From CAYRIF01 sp964424205 (GTDB lineage: Bacteria > Bacteroidota > Bacteroidia > Cytophagales > Cyclobacteriaceae): 19,793 bases of DNA. Within the stretch, counting starts at the first letter, position 1; each line of letters begins with the position of its first letter. The notes under the pieces are model-generated. The model ran no database searches. It saw only the letters and a program-made list of their open reading frames with translations, and had not been told where the DNA came from. The stretch is from NCBI GenBank assembly GCA_964424205.1, contig CAYRIF010000026.1, positions 1-19,793 on the forward strand. The letters run 5' to 3'. A program made the position numbers and the translations under genes. Below are positions 7,354 through 14,575 of this stretch, one piece after another.

Positions 7354-8695
7354 CCAATCAAAATTAGGAACGGGAGAGAATATGTCCAAAGCCTTCAAAA
7401 ACTGTTCTGTTTATTCAATGTAGAGGCATAGCCTCTTATTCTGGCAAAGAATTCCCCTCCTTGGTGACTTCGAAAACAGCCAGATACCTTTTGTTTTGTT
7501 TTCACCATTCTAATATCTCTTTCAGCCAAATTATTGTCAAAAGGAATTTGGGGATTAGAAAGAAAAGCTAATATTTCTCTATTGTATTTATTTAATGCAA
7601 TTAGCAAATTGTGTGATTTGCTACGTCTAGACCTACCTGGGCATCCTTTGTTCTTCGGGTCAGGTTGCTTTTTCAGTTCAGCCCGAATGATTTTTTTATA
7701 CCTGTTTTTAGTGCGTGTGATATAACTTTTTGTTGGCGATACTTTATCCTTGGCATTTAGCAGTAGGGTTTTTATGTCTTTTGCCCATTGATGACCTTGT
7801 TCTTCTAAAAAATAAGTTCTCTTAAAATATGGACATTGCATAAACCGTGACTAAATGAATAATTGAAATAGGGTGAAAAGCGATCATGGATTACTGTGCC
7901 TGTATAATTTGGAAGAATACCTGCTCGTTCAATGGCTTCTTTCCCTCTATGAAAATCAAAATGATAATGTGTGAGCGCATCATTACTAACTACATGCATC
8001 CAGTGGTTTTTTCCTTTGGCACGCATACCTGTTTCATCTGAATGTATCACTGAACTTTTTTGCAATCTCTTTTTCACATGCTGTTCAAATGGCTCAAGAA
8101 TTTTATTCGCCTTACTGGTGAAATTAAATAGCGTACCTTCTGATAATGCTAAATTAAAACAGTCTTTAAATAAACTCGAAAGTCGTTGATAAGGAACAAA
8201 ATGATAGTCTTTTAGGTAGCGTGCCATGCTCTTGATATTTGATCCATATTGAACATAATGACCCCTTGTACCTTTTCCTGAATAGGTGATACCACATTTA
8301 TTACAATGATAATGCATTTGTTTATGGGCGGTTACTTCTGCTCTAATAACGGGTAAATCTATCTGGTGGGTTACTCGCTGTTCACTTTATAGATACTCAT
8401 TGCCACAATTACATAACTCAAAAGGCATATGGTAAATCACTTTATCAGGAACACCCTCAAACTTTAAGGTGCTTCCTTTATGACCAGCTTGTCCTCCAGA
8501 AGACTTCCTTGAACGTACTCTCAAATTAACATTCTTTTTCTTTAGACCATCACTTGATGGTGGTTTGCTACTATTATGGCTGTCTGTATTTAGTTGAGAC
8601 TTCAGAAAACTAATTTCTTCTTTGAGTGCATTAACTTGGTCAAGCAAAGCATTAAAATTAGCTCGGGTAAAAGATATGGTCGCCTCCTGTTTCAA
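7342..8695 (-). pseudogene. IS66 TnpC transposase, broken by one stop and two frameshifts
   Basis: Three reading-frame pieces together make a ~450-residue IS66 transposase. Piece 1 (8387-8695, TTG start) has the coiled N-terminus, the SHNSSKPPSSDG motif and CNCGNE of the zinc finger. It ends at an in-frame TAA (8387-8389), after which the same frame continues through SEQRVTHQIDLP. Piece 2 (to 7805) has CNKCG, the catalytic SDETGMR and HDRFSPYF. One base is missing in the A6 run at 7807-7812 (plus strand), joining VHILRELIF to LEEQGHQWAKD. Piece 3 has the catalytic NNLAERDIRMVK. Another base is missing in the A5 run at 7397-7401; restoring it adds a typical tail beginning LKALDIFS and a stop at 7342. 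All three DDE positions remain, so the damage lies in the frame rather than the active site. Confidence 0.88.
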
Positions 8696-8748
8696 AAGTT
8701 ATTAGTATTTGATAACCGCAAAACTATCAAAACTATTTGAATGAACAA

Positions 8749-8764
8749 ATAGCTGAGTAGTAAC
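8749..8764 (-). repeat. IS66 right inverted repeat
   Basis: ATAGCTGAGTAGTAAC on the plus strand, the exact reverse complement of 7338-7353. It lies about 55 bp upstream of the transposase start. Confidence 0.88.
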
Positions 8765-9049
8765 GATTTTAAGTGGAATACCAATTAATTAACTGATAGT
8801 AAGGGTGTTACAAATGTACTTTGTTAAAACGGTGAATAATGCTGGTTAATAGTTGCGTTCTAATTTATACAGCATAAATAAGAACATATGCAAACCTTTG
8901 TTATTTGGTAAATTTTTAATGTAGAAATGATTGAATGCTATAATAGCTATATTCAATCATTATAGCATTAGGTCATTCTCTTATTTTGGAGACTTAGGAA
9001 GCTAAAAAAGTAACGAAAAGCGGTATTATCTAGCACTTAACCCAATTAA
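8765..9049. other. Gene-free spacer between the IS66 element and oxyR
   Basis: No coding frame is supported. It is AT-rich and contains one complex inverted repeat at 8926-8967. Because oxyR is on the minus strand, this is the region downstream of oxyR. There is no T-tract hairpin, so the oxyR transcription end is not obvious. Confidence 0.5.
8926..8967. repeat. Overlapping pair of inverted repeats downstream of oxyR
   Basis: Two perfect stems compete. AATGATTGAAT (8926-8936) pairs with ATTCAATCATT (8951-8961). TGCTATAAT (8936-8944) pairs with ATTATAGCA (8959-8967). They overlap, so both cannot form at once in one molecule. The arms are AT-rich and lack a following T-tract. Its function is unknown: a protein-binding palindrome, an RNA switch or a mobile-element scar are all possible. 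Confidence 0.5.
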
Positions 9050-9991
9050 TCACCGCCACTCTACAATAGTTCCGCTCCCTTTTTCATGCATTGATTCAGG
9101 CACCGCATTTTTAATTGACTCTCCCAGTATATTGATAAGTCGTTGCTTTGCAAAACTCCTCACATAAACCAGACCAACCTCGCGCAGTGGCTTAATGCCA
9201 GAAAATGATCGCACCTGTCTTTGTTTTTTCATTGGCATGTCATCAATAGCAAGTTGAGGCAATAACGTAAAGCCACCATTGGTATCCACCAGTTTCTTGA
9301 GTGTTTCAATAGAACCGCTTTCATAAGAAAACGGAAGGTTGGCTTGCTCCTCTGACTGAACAGCGCAAAGGTTTATTACTTGATGCCGGAAGCAATGTCC
9401 TTTTCCTAATATCCAAATATCTGGTACTGCAATGTCCTCAATATTTATTTTTTTCTTTAAATAAAATGCATGTTCGTTGTTCGTATAAACTTTTATCTCC
9501 TCATAAAATAATGGTTTCTCAATAACATCATTTTCATGCACTGGAGTAACCAAAAGACCAACATCAATCAAATCCTTTCTAAGATGTTCTATAATTTCCT
9601 CACTCATTAATTCTATTACTTTAATTTTTAAATCAGGATGTTTTTTTATCATATTCCCAATAAATAGTGGCAATAGGTATGGTGCCAACGAAGATATAAT
9701 TCCAACTTTCAATTCCCCGACCACCACATCACGATAGATCCCTACTATCTCCTTAATTTTTTTTGATTGATCCAAAGTAATGCGAGCTTGACTAATTATT
9801 TCCCTACCAATTACTGTGGGAATGACCGGCTGCTTACTTCTGTCAAAGATGAGCACACCCATCTGCTCCTCTAGTTTTTTTATTTGCATACTCAACGTGG
9901 GCTGTGTTACAAAGCACTTCTCTGCTGCTGTCACAAAATGCCTATGCGTATCTAATGCAATGATGTATTCCAACTGTATTAACGTAACCAT
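9050..9991 (-). CDS. oxyR: Hydrogen peroxide sensor and regulator OxyR (LysR family)
   Basis: LysR-type transcription factor of 313 residues that senses peroxide through a disulfide. The N-terminal winged helix includes HFVTAAEKCFVTQPTLSMQI (residues 18-37) and GVLIFDR. The effector domain contains GKGHCFRHQVINLC, with Cys200 and Cys209. This spacing and context match the redox pair C199/C208 of E. coli OxyR (GHCLRDQAMGFC), which separates it from generic LysR proteins. The later segment GSIETLKKLVDTNGGFTLLP also matches OxyR. It is divergent from a peroxiredoxin-dps pair, the expected OxyR targets, with 114 bp between the starts. A near -7 box, TATATTTA at 10000-10007, ends 8 nt before its ATG. 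Confidence 0.92.
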   Translation of the reverse strand: MVTLIQLEYIIALDTHRHFVTAAEKCFVTQPTLSMQIKKLEEQMGVLIFDRSKQPVIPTVIGREIISQARITLDQSKKIKEIVGIYRDVVVGELKVGIISSLAPYLLPLFIGNMIKKHPDLKIKVIELMSEEIIEHLRKDLIDVGLLVTPVHENDVIEKPLFYEEIKVYTNNEHAFYLKKKINIEDIAVPDIWILGKGHCFRHQVINLCAVQSEEQANLPFSYESGSIETLKKLVDTNGGFTLLPQLAIDDMPMKKQRQVRSFSGIKPLREVGLVYVRSFAKQRLINILGESIKNAVPESMHEKGSGTIVEWR

Positions 9992-10105
9992 TTTTTTTCT
10001 AAATATAAATAAAATCTATCTTCTTATAAAAACATTCGATTTGATTTATACGTTTATCCTATAGAGATTTGCCTTGAAAATAAGTTATAAATAAAAAATA
10101 TAATC
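9992..10105. promoter_or_regulatory. Divergent oxyR / prx-dps promoter region
   Basis: This 114-bp AT-rich spacer must hold the promoters of oxyR (leftward) and of prx-dps (rightward), and very likely the OxyR binding site. I do not see the four-part ATAG/CTAT pattern of the enterobacterial OxyR site. There is only CTATAG near 10059 and CTAT near 10016. For oxyR, TATATTTA (10000-10007, minus strand) is one base off the -7 consensus. Confidence 0.5.
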
Positions 10106-10759
10106 ATGGAAGAACAAGAGAAAATAAATCAAATGCCAAGAATTGGAGATATAGCACCCGATTTCAAAGCGACAACTACGAAAGGGGATATAACATTCTC
10201 TGACTTTGCAAAAGACAAATGGATTGTAATGTTTTCACATCCCGCAGATTTCACACCTGTATGTACTACGGAAATGAGTGGTTTTGCTGAAAGAAAGGGT
10301 GAGTTTGACGCGTTAAATACCGAGCTCATCGGTTTAAGCATCGACAGTATTCACTCGCACCTTGCTTGGGTGAATAACGTCAGAAAAAACTCAGGGGTTT
10401 ATTTTGACTTTCCAATCATAGCAGATATCGACATGAAAGTATCTAAATTATACGGCATGTTACAGCCCAATGAAAGTGAAACGGCTGCTGTAAGGGCCGT
10501 GTTTTTTATTGACCCAACCAAGAAGATTAGATTGATCATGTATTACCCATTAAATGTTGGGCGAAACATGGATGAAATTTTAAGAGTCTTGGAAGGTTTA
10601 CAGGTCTCTGACGAATACAAAGTAGCCCTACCATTGAATTGGAAAAAAGGAGATAAGGTCATCATTCCACCGCCAAAAACATTGGATGAAATGCAAAACA
10701 GGATTGATGACACTACCTGTGAAAAAGTTGATTTTTACCTCTGTAAAAAGGATCTTTAA
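10106..10759 (+). CDS. Peroxiredoxin, Prx6 type
   Basis: Thiol peroxidase that reduces hydrogen peroxide and organic peroxides in the cytoplasm; 217 residues, normal for the Prx6 group. The active-site motif is HPADFTPVCTTE with peroxidatic Cys53, Thr50 before it, and Arg130 in AAVRAVFFIDP as the conserved active-site arginine. The long C-terminal part, with LNWKKGDKVIIPPPKTLDEM, is the Prx6 dimerisation domain rather than the AhpC one. Cys205 and Cys213 near the C-terminus could act as resolving cysteines, as in archaeal Prx6-like thioredoxin peroxidases. It is divergent from oxyR and 66 bp before dps, so OxyR control is the natural inference. No ahpF-like reductase gene is nearby. Confidence 0.92.
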   Translation: MEEQEKINQMPRIGDIAPDFKATTTKGDITFSDFAKDKWIVMFSHPADFTPVCTTEMSGFAERKGEFDALNTELIGLSIDSIHSHLAWVNNVRKNSGVYFDFPIIADIDMKVSKLYGMLQPNESETAAVRAVFFIDPTKKIRLIMYYPLNVGRNMDEILRVLEGLQVSDEYKVALPLNWKKGDKVIIPPPKTLDEMQNRIDDTTCEKVDFYLCKKDL

Positions 10760-10780
10760 ATAGTGTATAAATATTCTAAT

Positions 10781-10803
10781 GTCTCAGGTTATATACCTGA
10801 GAC
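10781..10803 (+). promoter_or_regulatory. Perfect intercistronic hairpin between prx and dps
   Basis: GTCTCAGGT, loop TATAT, ACCTGAGAC: a perfect 9-bp stem lying 22 nt after the prx stop and 23 nt before the dps ATG. No T-tract follows, so full termination is unlikely. It could be an RNA-processing or stability element that sets the prx:dps ratio, or a regulator binding palindrome. Confidence 0.6.
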
Positions 10804-10825
10804 GTATATTAAAACAGTAAGAATT

Positions 10826-11293
10826 ATGAAAAATTTAATTGGATTAGACATAAAAAAAACTACCATCTTAAATGAAAAGCTCAATGATTTGTTAGCAAAC
10901 TATCAGATGTTTTATCAAAACCTGAGAGGATTTCACTGGAATATTAAGGGAAAAGAATTTTTTGAGTTGCACTTGAAGTTTGAAGAACTATACAATGATG
11001 CGGTCATTAAAATAGATGAGATTGCCGAGCGAATTTTGACGTTAGAAGGAGCGCCGCTACATACATTTTCGGATTATATCCAAACGTCTGAAATAAAAGA
11101 TGCCAAGAACAAATCAAACGGCATTGAAAGTGTAGAAATAACTGTTGATAATTTTTCTACCTTAGTTTCAAAAGAAAGAGCTATTTTAGCCTTGGCTGGG
11201 GAAGCAGACGATGAGGGTACAGTCAGTTTAATGAGTGATTACATCTCTCAGACAGAAAAAACACTTTGGATGTTGAACGCTTATTTGAATTAG
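10826..11293 (+). CDS. dps: Dps ferritin-like DNA-protection protein
   Basis: Dodecameric mini-ferritin that oxidises and stores iron using hydrogen peroxide and protects DNA in stress. The ATG at 10826 gives 155 residues, the usual Dps length. The frame extends upstream to a GTG at 10763, but that would translate the intercistronic hairpin and add 21 residues unlike Dps. Ferroxidase ligands are visible: His37 (NLRGFHWNIKG), His49 (FFELHLKFEELY), Asp64 and Glu68 (KIDEIAERIL). Their spacing equals that of Listeria Dps H31/H43/D58/E62. It follows the peroxiredoxin in the putative OxyR-controlled unit. A terminator follows at 11325-11353. Confidence 0.93.
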   Translation: MKNLIGLDIKKTTILNEKLNDLLANYQMFYQNLRGFHWNIKGKEFFELHLKFEELYNDAVIKIDEIAERILTLEGAPLHTFSDYIQTSEIKDAKNKSNGIESVEITVDNFSTLVSKERAILALAGEADDEGTVSLMSDYISQTEKTLWMLNAYLN

Positions 11294-11324
11294 GCTACGT
11301 GCCAATAGCATGGTACATGCACAG

Positions 11325-11353
11325 AAAAGGGAGCAATAAAAGTTCCCTTTTTT
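11325..11353 (+). terminator. Rho-independent terminator after dps
   Basis: AAAAGGGA (11325-11332) pairs with TCCCTTTT (11344-11351), with the T-run continuing to 11353, 31 bp after the dps stop. It ends the prx-dps transcript. Confidence 0.72.
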
Positions 11354-11417
11354 ACTAGAATATTATTTGAAATAGCCAGTTAAGAATCACCAGTTGTACT
11401 AAGAAACCGTTCGAACG

Positions 11418-11573
11418 TTACCTACTTCTAACTAATTTCTGATAAAATTCTTCTTTGACCAATGAATCATAATTCTGCAATGCCACTTCAAAATGGTTGA
11501 CGTACGGACCATTAAATAGCATGCTCATTCTTTCTTGCTTCTTTGAAGCCCTTTTTTTAAAAAGATTAATCAT
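11418..11573 (-). CDS. Small hypothetical protein, 51 residues
   Basis: An ATG-to-TAA frame on the minus strand encodes MINLFKKRASKKQERMSMLF, then NGPYVNHFEVALQNYDSLVK and a tail ending LVRSR. The product is basic at the N-terminus and helical, with no signal peptide or membrane segment. I do not recognise it. The composition looks protein-like, and the frame fills a gap that otherwise holds no gene between dps and the ZIP transporter. It is too short to exclude chance, and no clear promoter or ribosome site is visible. It lies 159 bp downstream of the ZIP transporter on the same strand, so it could be the last gene of that unit. Confidence 0.4.
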   Translation of the reverse strand: MINLFKKRASKKQERMSMLFNGPYVNHFEVALQNYDSLVKEEFYQKLVRSR

Positions 11574-11732
11574 ATTCTTACCGTTTTACTGCTAATACAT
11601 ATTTACAACTCCATTTTTCAGGAAATTGTTTCATAAAACATCCCTTTTGTTTTTACAAGATGCTGTCCATAAAACTTGTTGTGTATAAGTGTTACACCAG
11701 TATTTGGAAATACCCTAAATATTTTATCTTGC

Positions 11733-12467
11733 TTAAAGAAAAAATCCAGCTGCTATTGCCGCCATAACGCCTAGCAGTATCGTCATGATTTTTCGAAAAC
11801 TCAACACATGTCCAGGTGTGCTTTCGAAAAATATAGTCGTTGAAATGTGAAGAAAATTACCACTTACCACCGCAAAAAGAACTGCAAATGTATCTTGTGA
11901 TAATACACTTGCTCTGGCTAAATAATCGCTCAATAATAGTCCTGCCGGAGAGGCCACCGCAAAAAATACAAGTACGCCAATGATATATTTTCTGCTTTTC
12001 AATTGTGCAAGTAGTACAGAAACCAGCGCAATAGTCGCTGGGATTTTATGCAAAACAATCCCTAACAAAAGAGAATCCGGTTTATGACCTTCTAATAATA
12101 CCGGATTTGTAAGCAGCGTTCCCTCCAAAAAAGCATGAACTGATAGTGCTATCGCCAAAACCAATGGTCTTGCGATGATGCCTCCTTTGTGCTCCGAAAC
12201 ATGCAAATGCCCATGTTCTACTCCCGCTGTAAAATATTCAATCACAAACTGAAGAAAGAATCCTGCCAACACGTAATACCCTAACTTTAACTGGCTCATA
12301 GGCATATGAAACACTTCGGGTAGTAAGTGAGTAATAGTAATGGCAAAAAGATATGCTCCTGAAAACATCAGTAAATCGCCAAATCTTAATCGTCTTTTAG
12401 ATAAAAACAAAAAAATGCCTGGCAGCAATGCTGCTGAAAATATTATAACGGTGTTAGTAACTATCAT
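11733..12467 (-). CDS. ZIP-family divalent metal transporter
   Basis: Inner-membrane importer for zinc or related divalent metals, 244 residues with about eight hydrophobic helices. ZIP landmarks are present: THLLPEVF at 47-54, a His-rich loop EHGHLHVSEHK at 84-94 (metal-binding loop between helices III and IV), SVHAFLEG at 109-116 (helix IV, His111 and Glu115), VLHKIPATIAL at 138-148 (helix V, His140), and SGNFLHIST later. The start ATG overlaps the stop of the upstream methyltransferase as ATGA, so the two are translationally coupled. Metal specificity (Zn, Fe, Mn) cannot be decided. No metal-regulator gene is adjacent. Confidence 0.85.
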   Translation of the reverse strand: MIVTNTVIIFSAALLPGIFLFLSKRRLRFGDLLMFSGAYLFAITITHLLPEVFHMPMSQLKLGYYVLAGFFLQFVIEYFTAGVEHGHLHVSEHKGGIIARPLVLAIALSVHAFLEGTLLTNPVLLEGHKPDSLLLGIVLHKIPATIALVSVLLAQLKSRKYIIGVLVFFAVASPAGLLLSDYLARASVLSQDTFAVLFAVVSGNFLHISTTIFFESTPGHVLSFRKIMTILLGVMAAIAAGFFL

Positions 12468-13201
12468 TTCTCAAGTATAAATATCATTCGGTCAGCGGTT
12501 TCCTTTTCAAACGGGTTTAAATTATAATCACCAAACACATTGCTACATTTTAGGTTAGCACGCTCAAAATAATTTTGAAACGCATCAAAGCTAATTGCCT
12601 TTACCCTTTCGTGAAAATTATATTGCTCACCGTTATCTTCAAACTCAATATTTTTGATAATAAAATCATGGTCATCTAATTCTCTGGTTACCCTAAAATC
12701 AATACCATCAATCTGTTTCCTTTCTTCCTGCACCAGGTTCTTAATCACTTTTTTAGGATTCATAAAGTCAAGTATGAATTTCCCCCCCTTTTTTAGTGAC
12801 TTGGCAACTGCCATAATTGATTGCTCGTTTTCTGAGGAATCATCAAAATAACCAAAGCTTGTAAACATATTTAAGACATAATCAAACCTTTCTGTTGCAA
12901 AGACATCCCGCATATCATGTACAAAAAAACGCAACCTTTCGTTGGACCATTTATTGGCATACGCGATATTTTTTGGTGATAAGTCTAGTCCCGTAACATC
13001 CAGCCCTTTTTTATTCAAAAAAATGGAATGGCGACCTTTTCCACAAGCCAAGTCCATAATACTATCCTTTTTGTTAAAGTGGAAATGTCTGCTAAGATTA
13101 TCTATAAACGCTCCTGCCTCCTCATGGTCCCTGTGTTTATAAAGGATGTGATAATACGGTGAGTCAAACCATGTTCCAAACCAATCTTTTTTCCTAACCA
13201 T
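12464..13201 (-). CDS. Class I SAM-dependent methyltransferase
   Basis: Cytoplasmic methyltransferase of 245 residues with a Rossmann fold. Motif I is IMDLACGKGRHSIFL (residues 48-62), and motif II is VTGLDLSPKNIAYA, whose acidic residue binds the ribose of SAM. The DMRDVF and FDYVLNMFTSFGYF stretches follow in the expected order. The N-terminus WFDSPYYHILYKHRDHEEA resembles a common Bacteroidota small-molecule methyltransferase group. The substrate is unknown. Its end overlaps the ZIP transporter start (ATGA). A -7 type box, TACATTTG, lies 23 nt upstream of the ATG. Confidence 0.85.
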   Translation of the reverse strand: MVRKKDWFGTWFDSPYYHILYKHRDHEEAGAFIDNLSRHFHFNKKDSIMDLACGKGRHSIFLNKKGLDVTGLDLSPKNIAYANKWSNERLRFFVHDMRDVFATERFDYVLNMFTSFGYFDDSSENEQSIMAVAKSLKKGGKFILDFMNPKKVIKNLVQEERKQIDGIDFRVTRELDDHDFIIKNIEFEDNGEQYNFHERVKAISFDAFQNYFERANLKCSNVFGDYNLNPFEKETADRMIFILEK

Positions 13202-13522
13202 GCCTATTTATTTTGAAGGTGTGCAAATGTAATAAAAATATGGCTCTACTCGTATGTTAGTGGTTTCAGTTATTATACTTGCATTTTGAAAATTGTTTAT
13301 GCTATAATCACCTTGCGTCATTGATATAGTAGTTCATTGCGTGATTTGGCTCATTTGAATAATCATTAATCTATTGGAAAATTGCTTCCTCCATCAAAAT
13401 GGCGGCATTTTTCAATGTTTAACCTTGTCACCTCGTTAACATTTTAGCAAATGTATACAACAATTAGTTTAGCATGGGATTAACTTTTTGTTCCAATTAA
13501 ACTCGTGGTAGCAGCAACAATA
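13202..13522. other. Gene-free spacer between methyltransferase and apbE
   Basis: No coding frame is supported in these 321 bp. The region holds the putative methyltransferase promoter box near 13224, an identical box at 13448-13455, and two near-identical TTGCGT(C/G)A words near 13313 and 13338. No strong terminator for apbE is evident. Confidence 0.5.
13224..13231 (-). promoter_or_regulatory. Candidate -7 promoter box TACATTTG of the methyltransferase-ZIP operon
   Basis: An exact TAnnTTTG match on the minus strand, ending 22 nt before the methyltransferase ATG. A second identical box (TACATTTG, 13448-13455, minus strand) lies further upstream and could start a longer leader. No clear -33 element is seen for either. 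Confidence 0.42.
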
Positions 13523-14575
13523 TTAATCGGTTTGATCTGAAATCAAGTTGACGCCGTCCGTTACAAATGTTTGTGGTTCTCCATTTTTTCCCTCATAAAT
13601 CAGATAGGCATTCAGGCTTTTATCTTTTGCCAATATCGCTTTCGCCTTTTCTACACCAAGCACCATAAAAGCGGTGGCGTAGGCATCTGCCAAAGTACAA
13701 TTTTTTGCAAAAACCGAGGCGCTCAATAAGGAATGCTGAACAGGATAGCCAGTAGCAGGGCTAATGGTATGCCCCATTTTTTTCCCCGATATTATTTTAT
13801 AGTTCCTATAATTTCCTGAAGTCGCCAAAGCCTTGTTTTCTAGTTTTACAGCGCTAAATATTTTTCGCTCTTCTGTAGCACTTGAAGGATCTTCTATGCC
13901 CACCATCCACGGTTTATTTTCTGCTGTATTTTCCCCTTTGGCATAAACCTCTCCTCCTATTTCTACAAAAATATTTTGAATTCCTTTTTCCTCCAACAAG
14001 TCAACAACTAGGTCAACTGCATGTCCTTTGGCAACCGCACTGAAATCTAATGCCACCCCCTCTTCTAGTTTGCAAATGGACACACTATCAAAGAATATGT
14101 TTTTAAACCCTACTGATTTGAGAAGTTCCTCAACTTGTGCGCTATCAGGTGCGTTTGCTTCATCTGGTCCAAAGCCCCAAGCATTAACAAGCGGCATGAT
14201 GGTTGGGTCAAAAGCGCCGTTTGTTTTATCAAAAACCTCTTTACTCGCCTTTAAAACTGAATAGAAATAGGGGGTTTCAAATTTTAATAGCGTATTGGCA
14301 TTGAACCGGGAAATTTCAGAATTTGGAATATAGGTAGAAAGTGATTTATTAAATGCTACTAAAAGAGAATCGATTTGGGCTTGGTAATTGATATTATTGG
14401 AATCAATATATTTTACGCTATACCCAATTGTCCCCATGGTGATTCCAGTGATATGAATATTTGCTGCTTGCTCGCTCTGTCTGCACTTCCAGACCACAAA
14501 CATGAGCAACATCAATACGACTGGGTAAATTCTGCTTTTATGAAATAATCCTTTCATGGTCTCATTTTTTACCAT
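13523..14575 (-). CDS. apbE: FAD:protein FMN transferase ApbE
   Basis: Periplasmic enzyme that uses FAD to attach FMN covalently to Thr or Ser of target proteins such as Nqr or Rnf subunits; 350 residues, normal for ApbE. Family motifs in order are ITGITMGTIGYSV near the N-terminus, GAFDPTIMPLVNAWGFGP, LDFSAVAKGHAVDLVVD, FVEIGGEVYAKG, LATSGNYRNY, HTISPATGYPV and NCTLADAYATAFMVLG (metal and nucleotide binding). The N-terminus has a hydrophobic segment ending VVWKC (Cys31), so it may be a lipoprotein with an atypical lipobox. The start may be the ATG at 14575 or the one at 14557. No Nqr, Rnf or FMN-acceptor protein is encoded in the window, so its target lies elsewhere. Confidence 0.9.
   Translation of the reverse strand: MVKNETMKGLFHKSRIYPVVLMLLMFVVWKCRQSEQAANIHITGITMGTIGYSVKYIDSNNINYQAQIDSLLVAFNKSLSTYIPNSEISRFNANTLLKFETPYFYSVLKASKEVFDKTNGAFDPTIMPLVNAWGFGPDEANAPDSAQVEELLKSVGFKNIFFDSVSICKLEEGVALDFSAVAKGHAVDLVVDLLEEKGIQNIFVEIGGEVYAKGENTAENKPWMVGIEDPSSATEERKIFSAVKLENKALATSGNYRNYKIISGKKMGHTISPATGYPVQHSLLSASVFAKNCTLADAYATAFMVLGVEKAKAILAKDKSLNAYLIYEGKNGEPQTFVTDGVNLISDQTD

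Larger units (their letters stand above)
7338..8764 (-). mobile_element. IS66-family insertion sequence, degenerate (1427 bp)
   Basis: Bounded by perfect 16-bp inverted repeats GTTACTACTCAGCTAT, at 7338-7353 and as the complement at 8749-8764. IS66 ends typically begin with GT. The element carries a single tnpC-type transposase and no tnpA or tnpB accessory genes, like the compact single-ORF IS66 relatives. The stop of the restored transposase frame falls inside the left repeat. The 8-bp flanks (TAGGATCT left, GATTTTAA right) do not match, so no target duplication is visible. The transposase is broken at three sites, so the element is probably not autonomous. Confidence 0.88.

Noticed and set aside
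7330..8772. 8-bp target-site duplication expected for IS66.
   Set aside because: The flanks TAGGATCT and GATTTTAA do not match even with shifted ends.
9992..10105. Searched for an enterobacterial OxyR operator (four ATAG/CTAT elements with 7-bp spacing).
   Set aside because: Only isolated CTAT and CTATAG words are present, without correct spacing, so no operator is annotated.
10763..10825. GTG-started 21-residue extension of Dps.
   Set aside because: It would translate through the intercistronic hairpin and makes Dps longer than the family norm. The ATG at 10826 gives ferroxidase spacing and length that fit.
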